The position numbers and the translations under genes are program-made. From Lachnospiraceae bacterium (GTDB lineage Bacteria; Bacillota; Clostridia; Lachnospirales; Lachnospiraceae), in assembly GCA_016282215.1 (NCBI GenBank), contig JAEEKC010000251.1, positions 1 through 11,860 on the forward strand: a stretch of DNA of 11,860 nt, read 5' to 3'. This document shows, one piece after another, positions 7,342 through 11,860 of the stretch. Each line of letters begins with the position of its first letter. Position 1 is the first letter of the stretch. Below the pieces are notes generated by a model. The model was not told where the DNA came from. It did no database searches and was given only the letters and a program-made list of their open reading frames with translations.

Positions 7342-7357
7342 CCACTAAATGTAGTAT
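7342..7357 (+). promoter_or_regulatory. Candidate NrdR box 2 (just downstream of the start site)
   Basis: CCACTAAATGTAGTAT matches the NrdR-box pattern at most positions (CACTA..AT.TAGT) and is itself an imperfect palindrome. Its start is exactly 31 bp after that of box 1, leaving a 15-bp gap. Spacing of about three helical turns between tandem boxes is a known property of NrdR operators, and it supports both sites together. Confidence 0.65.
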
Positions 7358-7364
7358 GATTTAA

Positions 7365-7513
7365 ACGCAGAAAGTCTGACGCCACATCATGCTTGCATGG
7401 ATGTGGCGGAGAGACTTTAATGCGTGCTCCCACATGAGCATAAAAGCGGGGAAGGGGCCCCGCGATATGCGAATGGGGGTAGGATTGCGAGAGCACGAAG
7501 TGCGGAGCAATCC
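7365..7513 (+). ncRNA. Structured 5' leader RNA of nrdD (candidate cis-regulatory element)
   Basis: Four hairpins follow one another in the leader. P1 (7365-7425) is a long interrupted rod: ACGCA/TGCGT, AAAGTCT/AGACTTT, GCCACATC/GATGTGGC and an apical ATGC/GCAT. P2 is GCTC (7426-7429) with GAGC (7436-7439). P3 is GCGGGG (7446-7451) with CCCCGC (7458-7463). P4 is GGATTGC (7482-7488) with GCAATCC (7507-7513), enclosing GCAC-GAA-GTGC. The CCACAT in the P1 left arm recurs in the P2 loop (7430-7435), so ATGTGG (7401-7406) can pair with either; the alternative helix is extended by GAG (7409-7411) with CTC (7427-7429). That is the layout expected of a switch. None of the stems is followed by a U-tract. 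I do not recognise it as B12, T-box, c-di-GMP, ydaO, SAM or another familiar riboswitch. Confidence 0.55.
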
Positions 7514-7588
7514 GTATTAAATCATACTCAAATAAAAACTCAAATACATACTCAACACATAAGTAATTCATGCAAGGGAGGCTTATAT

Positions 7589-9790
7589 ATGGCGGCAATC
7601 GCAGAAAAAGACAGGTTTGCGCAGGAACCGGATAACTTTGATTACGGCGCGGCATTCAAACCGAAGAAAGACGTCAAGGTGATCAAAAAGGACGGCAGCC
7701 TTGAGGCATTCAATGTACAGAAGGTCATTGATGCCGTGGGCAAATCCGCTTACAGGGCGCTGACCAAATTTACCACGGATGAGAAGAAACATATCTGTCA
7801 GTATGTGGTAGATAAAGTGGATGAGTTAGAGGATGAGAAGATACCTATCCCCATCATGCACAATATCGTGGAGTCTGCATTAGAGGATGTCAAGCCCATC
7901 GTGGCGAAGTCCTATCGTGATTACCGCAATTACAAACAGGATTTCGTCAAGATGATGGATGATGTGTATAAAAAGAGTCAGTCCATCATGTACGTAGGTG
8001 ACAAGGAGAATGCCAATACGGACTCCGCCCTTGTGTCGACAAAGCGAAGCCTGATCTTTAACCAGTTCAATAAGGAGCTGTATCAGAAATTCTTCATGAC
8101 AACGGAAGAGATCCAGGCCTGCCGCGACGGCTATATCTATGTCCATGATATGTCTGCCCGCAGGGATACCATGAACTGCTGCCTTTTCAACGTGGCGCAA
8201 GTGCTTTCCGGCGGTTTTGAGATGGGTAATATCTGGTACAATGAGCCGAAGACCTTAGATGTGGCTTTTGATGTCATCGGTGATATCGTGCTTTCTGCGG
8301 CATCGCAGCAGTACGGCGGTTTTACCGTACCTGAGGTGGATAAGATCTTAGAGCCTTATGCGGAAAAATCCTACAACAGAAACATTGAAAAATACATGCG
8401 CCTCGGCATCGACCGGGAAACAGCGGAAGCGGAATCCTGGGCTGATGTGGTCAAGGAATTCGAGCAGGGCTTCCAGGGCTGGGAATATAAGTTTAATACC
8501 GTGGCATCTTCCCGCGGTGATTATCCTTTCATCACAGTGACCGCAGGCCTCGGCACCGGCCGTTTTGCAAAGCAGGCGACCATCTCCATGCTGAATGTCC
8601 GCCGCAAAGGGCAGGGTAAGAAAGACCATAAGAAGCCGGTATTGTTCCCGAAGATCGTATTCTTATATGATGAAAACCTACATGGGCCGGGCAAGGAACT
8701 GGAGGATGTTTTTGAGGCAGGAGCAGAGTGCTCTGCCAAGACCATGTATCCGGACTGGCTGTCCCTGACGGGCAAGGGCTATATCGCAAGCATGTACAAG
8801 CAGTACGGCAGAGTGATCTCGCCCATGGGCTGCCGCGCCTTTTTGTCACCCTGGTATGAGAGGGGCGGCATGAATCCGGCTGATGAGGATGACAAGCCTG
8901 TATTCGTGGGCCGTTTCAATGTGGGCGCCGTATCCTTGCATCTGCCCATGATCCTGGCCAAGTCCAGACAGGAGAGCAAAGACTTTTATGAGGTACTCGA
9001 TTACTATCTGAATCTGATCAGACAGCTCCATATCCGTACCTATGCATATTTGGGCGAGATGCGCGCTTCCACCAACCCGCTGGCCTATTGCGAGGGCGGT
9101 TTCCTGTGTGGCCATCTGCAGCTGCATGACAAGATCAAACCGATCCTGAAGTCCGCAACGGCTTCCTTTGGGATCACGGCGTTTAATGAATTGCAGGAAC
9201 TTTATAACGGCAAGTCGCTGGTAGAGGACGGACAGTTTGCACTTGAGGTGCTCGAGCATATCAATGAAAAGGTAAAACAGTTCAAGGAAGAGGATGGACA
9301 CCTGTATGCGATCTACGGCACGCCGGCAGAGAACCTCTGCGGCCTGCAGGTAAAACAGTTCCGCGCAAAATACGGTATCGTGGAAGGCGTTTCTGACAGG
9401 GAGTACGTATCGAACTCGTTCCATTGCCACGTAACCGAGGATATCACCCCCATTGAGAAGCAGGATACGGAATACCGTTTCTGGGAGCTTTGCAACGGCG
9501 GCAAGATCCAGTATGTAAAATATCCTATTGATTATAATCTTGATGCCATCAAAACCCTGATCCGCAGGGCGATGGAGATGGGCTTCTATGAAGGTGTCAA
9601 TATGTCTCTGGCTTATTGCGACGACTGCGGCCATCAGGAGCTTGAGATGGATGTCTGCCCGAAATGCGGCAGCCGCAACTTAACCAAGATCGACCGCATG
9701 AACGGATACCTGGCATATTCCCGCGTCCACGGCGACACAAGGCTATCGGATGCGAAGATGGCCGAGATCGCTGAGAGGAAGAGCATGTAA
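7589..9790 (+). CDS. nrdD: Class III anaerobic ribonucleoside-triphosphate reductase, catalytic subunit
   Basis: This oxygen-sensitive glycyl-radical enzyme reduces ribonucleoside triphosphates to deoxyribonucleotides for DNA synthesis without oxygen. The 733-residue product has an N-terminal ATP-cone (about 29-125, VKVIKKDGSLEAFNVQKVI) for allosteric control of activity. The ten-stranded barrel core carries an MNCCLF cysteine pair (197-198) and SPMGCRAF, where Cys415 sits in the expected thiyl-radical loop. The C-terminal zinc site is Cys677, Cys680, Cys690 and Cys693. The glycyl-radical loop reads RMNGYLA with Gly706, 27 residues from the end. The ATG at 7589 follows GGGAGG (7576-7581) at ideal spacing; the open frame continues upstream through the structured leader but is not translated, in my view. 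The radical-SAM activase NrdG, usually encoded next door, is absent here. Regulation is probably by NrdR plus the leader RNA. Confidence 0.95.
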   Translation: MAAIAEKDRFAQEPDNFDYGAAFKPKKDVKVIKKDGSLEAFNVQKVIDAVGKSAYRALTKFTTDEKKHICQYVVDKVDELEDEKIPIPIMHNIVESALEDVKPIVAKSYRDYRNYKQDFVKMMDDVYKKSQSIMYVGDKENANTDSALVSTKRSLIFNQFNKELYQKFFMTTEEIQACRDGYIYVHDMSARRDTMNCCLFNVAQVLSGGFEMGNIWYNEPKTLDVAFDVIGDIVLSAASQQYGGFTVPEVDKILEPYAEKSYNRNIEKYMRLGIDRETAEAESWADVVKEFEQGFQGWEYKFNTVASSRGDYPFITVTAGLGTGRFAKQATISMLNVRRKGQGKKDHKKPVLFPKIVFLYDENLHGPGKELEDVFEAGAECSAKTMYPDWLSLTGKGYIASMYKQYGRVISPMGCRAFLSPWYERGGMNPADEDDKPVFVGRFNVGAVSLHLPMILAKSRQESKDFYEVLDYYLNLIRQLHIRTYAYLGEMRASTNPLAYCEGGFLCGHLQLHDKIKPILKSATASFGITAFNELQELYNGKSLVEDGQFALEVLEHINEKVKQFKEEDGHLYAIYGTPAENLCGLQVKQFRAKYGIVEGVSDREYVSNSFHCHVTEDITPIEKQDTEYRFWELCNGGKIQYVKYPIDYNLDAIKTLIRRAMEMGFYEGVNMSLAYCDDCGHQELEMDVCPKCGSRNLTKIDRMNGYLAYSRVHGDTRLSDAKMAEIAERKSM

Positions 9791-9803
9791 GGCAACAACT
9801 CAG

Positions 9804-9832
9804 CGGGGAGATCCCGTTATGAGATCTCCCCG
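9804..9832. terminator. Hairpin between convergent nrdD and the helical protein gene
   Basis: CGGGGAGATC (9804-9813) and GATCTCCCCG (9823-9832) form a perfect 10-bp stem with a 9-base loop, 13 bp after the nrdD stop codon. No T-run follows on either strand (the plus side continues TAGAAAAAAG). It may act as a weak or factor-assisted terminator for nrdD, or as a 3'-end stabiliser, rather than a textbook intrinsic terminator. Confidence 0.5.
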
Positions 9833-9853
9833 TAGAAAAAAGATTGTGTCGGA

Positions 9854-11131
9854 TTAAAAGCCTTTCGCTTTTGCCGCATTTTTCGCAGCAATCTGTTTTT
9901 CGGTTTTTTGCGGCTTGGCAGCCCCCTGGATGAGGTCTTTCGATTGTACTGCTTTATGACTGTATTTTTTTATCTGAGTCATAATCCCGGCCGCACCGGT
10001 CCTGGATACTACCTGATGGATTTGCTTGGGACTGGATCGATAAAGTAATTCGCCGATAGCCTCATTAACAGTTTTGTTTGCCTTGTCATGTCTGATCAGT
10101 CTGAAAATATTGCTTTCCTGTGCCGGAACCTTTTGGGAGCGTGCATTATCGGAAACCTGTCCTGCAACGATGGTATGAACCGCATCATATATCTTTTTCG
10201 TCTGCTCGGCATTTGGTGCAGCGACATCCTTCATAGAACTCAGGGTGGTTTTTGCTTCCTTCACCATATCCCTATTGATCGAAGCATATACTTCCTGCAA
10301 TAAACTCTCGCCACCGGCAGCCATGATCGCTTTTCGGCAGGAATCAATTTCGGCCTTTCCGATAGCCTTAAGACTCTTGGCCCCTTTCAACCGTTCTCTT
10401 CCGGCTGGTGACGTCGTCACTGCTCCCTTGGCATCCACATAGTCTCTTGCCGCATCTCGCAGTTCGTGCGCATTTCTAAGCCACTCTTTGGCAATTTTTA
10501 TCTGTTCCTCCCTTGATTGTTTGCCCAGCAAAGCTTCGCCGGGATTTACACCATTCAGATTCTTTCTGAATCCCTGTATCTTCTCGGCCGCCTCTCTGAG
10601 CGTCTTATGCTCCGCAGTTTCAGGATTGAAAAAGGATGCTCTTTTTTTATTGAAACTGCTTAAAGCTCTTTCATATTGTACGTCGGGCGGTATGTTTTCC
10701 GCTTCGGTAGCGATCCCTGTATTCTTACAATATGTATTAATACTCTTGATGGTATTGGCTGTCATTCTCAGACCATCTTTGCTCGTAGCGTTTACATTCG
10801 CAGAAGTAATAAAAGTGCAGAGTTCCTGCAAAGGCCCGGTGACACCTTTATTGACGATGTCTTTTCCCTGCATTCCGGAACCTAACACCGCATTTTCCAA
10901 AGTCTTATAGTGCTCTGTTTCAAAGAAATTATTCAGTCGTTGCGTTTGCAATTCTCCGAGAGCCCTGTCGTACTTGCTTATAGGTGAAATACTTTCCAGA
11001 AAATCTCTGAAAAACGTCGTCTTCTCTTCACGCGTTGCTTCATTAAATTCCTTTGAGTCGATCTGCTCCATGGCTTCGCCGACTGTTTCGCCGTATAATT
11101 CGACATAATCGATGTTTTCAACTTCTTTCAT
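9854..11131 (-). CDS. Helical protein with an internal duplication, unknown function
   Basis: The minus-strand gene encodes 425 residues that are highly charged and almost entirely alpha-helical in character, with no signal peptide or membrane segment, so it is probably cytoplasmic. A unit of roughly 80-110 residues occurs twice. YDRALGELQTQRLNNFFE (54-71) with HYKTLENA matches YERALSSFNKKRASFF (153-168) with EHKTLREA. The later FITSANVNATSKDG (107-120) with TANTIKSI matches YVDAKGAVTTSPAG (231-244) with GAKSLKAI. The C-terminal third (about 265-400) is not obviously repeated, and the last 30 residues are rich in Lys, Ala and Gln. The ATG at 11131 is preceded on its strand by GAAAGGA about 11 bases upstream. 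The gene converges on nrdD and has an A/T-tract-rich upstream region. I recognise no named family; similar repeat-rich helical proteins seem common in Lachnospiraceae, but that is recollection and not shown here. Confidence 0.75.
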   Translation of the reverse strand: MKEVENIDYVELYGETVGEAMEQIDSKEFNEATREEKTTFFRDFLESISPISKYDRALGELQTQRLNNFFETEHYKTLENAVLGSGMQGKDIVNKGVTGPLQELCTFITSANVNATSKDGLRMTANTIKSINTYCKNTGIATEAENIPPDVQYERALSSFNKKRASFFNPETAEHKTLREAAEKIQGFRKNLNGVNPGEALLGKQSREEQIKIAKEWLRNAHELRDAARDYVDAKGAVTTSPAGRERLKGAKSLKAIGKAEIDSCRKAIMAAGGESLLQEVYASINRDMVKEAKTTLSSMKDVAAPNAEQTKKIYDAVHTIVAGQVSDNARSQKVPAQESNIFRLIRHDKANKTVNEAIGELLYRSSPKQIHQVVSRTGAAGIMTQIKKYSHKAVQSKDLIQGAAKPQKTEKQIAAKNAAKAKGF

Positions 11132-11155
11132 ATTTCATCCGGTCCTTTCAATAAA

Positions 11156-11235
11156 TTTTTTTGCAAATATTCTTGCGATTTTTTTGGGATTTTTTATGCA
11201 AAATCTTTTTGGCATAGTTTTTTGCTGCTTTTTTT
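11156..11235. other. Series of T-tracts (A-tracts on the coding strand) in the leader of the minus-strand gene
   Basis: Six T-runs of 5-7 bases occur at 11156-11162, 11179-11185, 11190-11195, 11206-11210, 11218-11223 and 11229-11235. Their centres are about one to two helical turns apart. On the minus strand they are A-runs in the expected 5' untranslated region of the helical protein gene. Such spacing can bend DNA. It also gives an unstructured, A-rich leader. No gene is visible between 11132 and 11582. Confidence 0.5.
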
Positions 11236-11271
11236 CATGCCTGACTTTACGCTACTTCCCATTTTCTATCT

Positions 11272-11326
11272 ATTATACAGTATCAAACCGCTTTTGGTTG
11301 CATTTTTTTAAAAAAAATTTTTTTTT
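11272..11326 (-). promoter_or_regulatory. Promoter with UP-element-like A/T block for the helical protein gene
   Basis: Read on the minus strand, TATAAT lies at 11272-11277, preceded by TG. The region 17 bp upstream has no good -35 (CAACCA). Immediately beyond it is a T7-A8-T9 block (11303-11326), placed where an UP element would contact the alpha subunits of RNA polymerase. This could compensate for the weak -35. The predicted start is about 135 nt before the ATG. Confidence 0.4.
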
Positions 11327-11487
11327 AGCAGATTTTTCAAGAGACAGATATTGATATGAGATCAAGGACATTTATTTTTTGGATGAAAAATCCGGATATT
11401 CAACCTGCGGAAAAAGCAGGAACAGGGATAGCGAAAGTCTGTAAACTATGATAACATAAAAAATAGGTAAATACTTTTCTGCATACA

Positions 11488-11559
11488 GTGTCAATGGGGA
11501 CGGTTCTTTTTGACAACCCGTACTGCAAGGTTGTCAAAAAGAACCGTCCCCATTGACAC
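11488..11559. repeat. Perfect 31-bp inverted repeat, REP-like palindromic element
   Basis: The left arm (11488-11518) and right arm (11529-11559) are perfect reverse complements over all 31 positions and flank the 10-base loop CGTACTGCAA. The core word GGGGACGGTTCTTTTTGACA (11496-11515) is one I associate with dispersed palindromes in clostridial genomes that are linked to REP-associated (IS200-like) tyrosine transposases; no transposase is in this window. Each arm carries a T5 or A5 run inside the stem. The element ends 23 bp before the next start codon, so it may lie in that gene's leader, where it would form a very stable hairpin. Confidence 0.85.
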
Positions 11560-11582
11560 CATACAAGCCACAGCAGGGAAAG

Positions 11583-11831
11583 ATGAGCATAAAAGCGCAT
11601 GTGAAAATCATATGCACATTTGTTGTGCTTGCAATCGTGTTTCTGGCAGCTGCAGTGATCAGCGGTCTGGAAGGAGCTTCGCCGGTTTATCTGCAAGGTT
11701 TTTCGGAAGCGGAGTTGAAAGCATATTACCTGAAGGAGACGGTGAAAAGCTTTGGCGGCGCTGCAACCCGCATCTGGCCGTTCATGGGTGCTGCTGTATG
11801 GCTTTTGGATGTGTTTGCAAACGGGAGGTAG
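11583..11831 (+). CDS. Small two-helix membrane protein, unknown function
   Basis: The product is 82 residues. A first apolar helix lies at about residues 6-27 (KIICTFVVLAIVFLAAAVI) and a second at about 63-78 (WPFMGAAVWLLDVF). The intervening loop is mildly acidic (GFSEAELKAYYLKE). The ATG at 11583 was chosen because AGGGAAAG stands just before it, although the spacing is short. The open frame extends 30 bases upstream into the palindromic repeat through a TTG that has no ribosome binding site. The stop is followed by the next ATG after two bases, with GGGAGG (11823-11828) inside this gene, so the two are translationally coupled and probably functionally linked. I do not recognise the family. 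Confidence 0.65.
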   Translation: MSIKAHVKIICTFVVLAIVFLAAAVISGLEGASPVYLQGFSEAELKAYYLKETVKSFGGAATRIWPFMGAAVWLLDVFANGR

Positions 11832-11833
11832 TT

Positions 11834-11860
11834 ATGGGATCATTACTATTGGCAGTGATA
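11834..11860 (+). CDS. 5' end of a membrane protein gene (partial), possibly a transporter
   Basis: ATG at 11834 has GGGAGG at 11823-11828 and opens a frame to the end of the window reading MGSLLLAVI. The apolar start suggests a first transmembrane helix. It resembles the N-terminus of certain major-facilitator sugar transporters of Clostridia, but nine residues cannot establish this. It is coupled to the upstream small membrane protein. Confidence 0.5.

Noticed and set aside
7365..7513. Known riboswitch classes (B12, ydaO, T-box, c-di-GMP, SRP or tmRNA)
   Set aside because: None of the conserved boxes I know for these families is present in the expected order; covariance-model search would be needed to exclude them fully.
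7389..7520. 43-codon upstream ORF inside the nrdD leader
   Set aside because: No ribosome binding site; its start lies inside the P1 stem and the peptide (many Arg and Gly) looks like a by-product of the structured RNA.
7424..7588. 55-codon N-terminal extension of NrdD
   Set aside because: It begins at a GTG with no ribosome binding site and crosses hairpins P2-P4; GGGAGG at 7576-7581 clearly serves ATG 7589.
8846..9634. Long minus-strand open frame (262 codons) opposite nrdD
   Set aside because: It lies entirely antisense to a well-supported enzyme with intact catalytic motifs, has no recognisable domain, and is explained by codon bias of nrdD.
11553..11582. TTG start for the 82-residue membrane protein within the palindrome
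   Set aside because: The TTG is inside the right arm of the inverted repeat and has no ribosome binding site; ATG 11583 has AGGGAAAG upstream.

Overview
The window looks like chromosomal DNA of an anaerobic Clostridia-type Firmicute, most likely a Lachnospiraceae relative from a gut or rumen habitat. This rests on an oxygen-sensitive class III ribonucleotide reductase, a BspA-like leucine-rich-repeat surface protein with Lachnospiraceae-style Ig-like modules, strong purine-rich ribosome binding sites, a TTG start, and base composition that is neither AT- nor GC-rich. The taxonomic call is inference from gene style; no ribosomal RNA or other marker is present.

Left part (1-2854, plus strand): the tail of an unidentified gene (1-60); ribonuclease HI (131-619); and, 3 bp later, a membrane-anchored PEBP/YbhB-like protein (623-1396). 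A separate promoter with a palindrome over its -10 then drives a polyprenyl-phosphate sugar-phosphotransferase (1493-2854), the membrane enzyme that starts assembly of a surface glycan. No other glycan genes are nearby.

Middle (2961-7277, plus strand): a secreted 990-residue BspA-like repeat protein with two separate LRR blocks, an Ig-like domain and a very lysine-rich tail. Then comes a two-gene unit of a 60-residue single-helix membrane protein (6011-6193) and a WYL-domain transcription regulator (6223-7215), closed by a U-tract hairpin terminator.

Anaerobic dNTP synthesis (7303-9832): the best regulatory region of the window. A near-consensus promoter (TTGACA, 17 bp, TATACT) carries two NrdR-box-like 16-mers whose starts are 31 bp apart, one in the promoter spacer and one just past the expected transcription start. 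About 250 nt of leader follow, with four strong hairpins and one mutually exclusive alternative pairing, ahead of nrdD (7589-9790). I do not recognise the leader as a known riboswitch. The activase gene nrdG is not next to nrdD.

Right part (9804-11860): a hairpin lies between nrdD and a convergent 425-residue helical protein of unknown function that contains an internal duplication. Its upstream region is full of A/T tracts. A 72-bp palindrome with perfect 31-bp arms (REP-like) comes next, then a small two-helix membrane protein (11583-11831) and the first nine codons of a tightly coupled next gene, possibly a transporter.

The strongest candidate for something undescribed is the structured nrdD leader RNA under NrdR-type control. 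The duplicated helical protein and the small membrane protein paired with a WYL regulator are secondary candidates.
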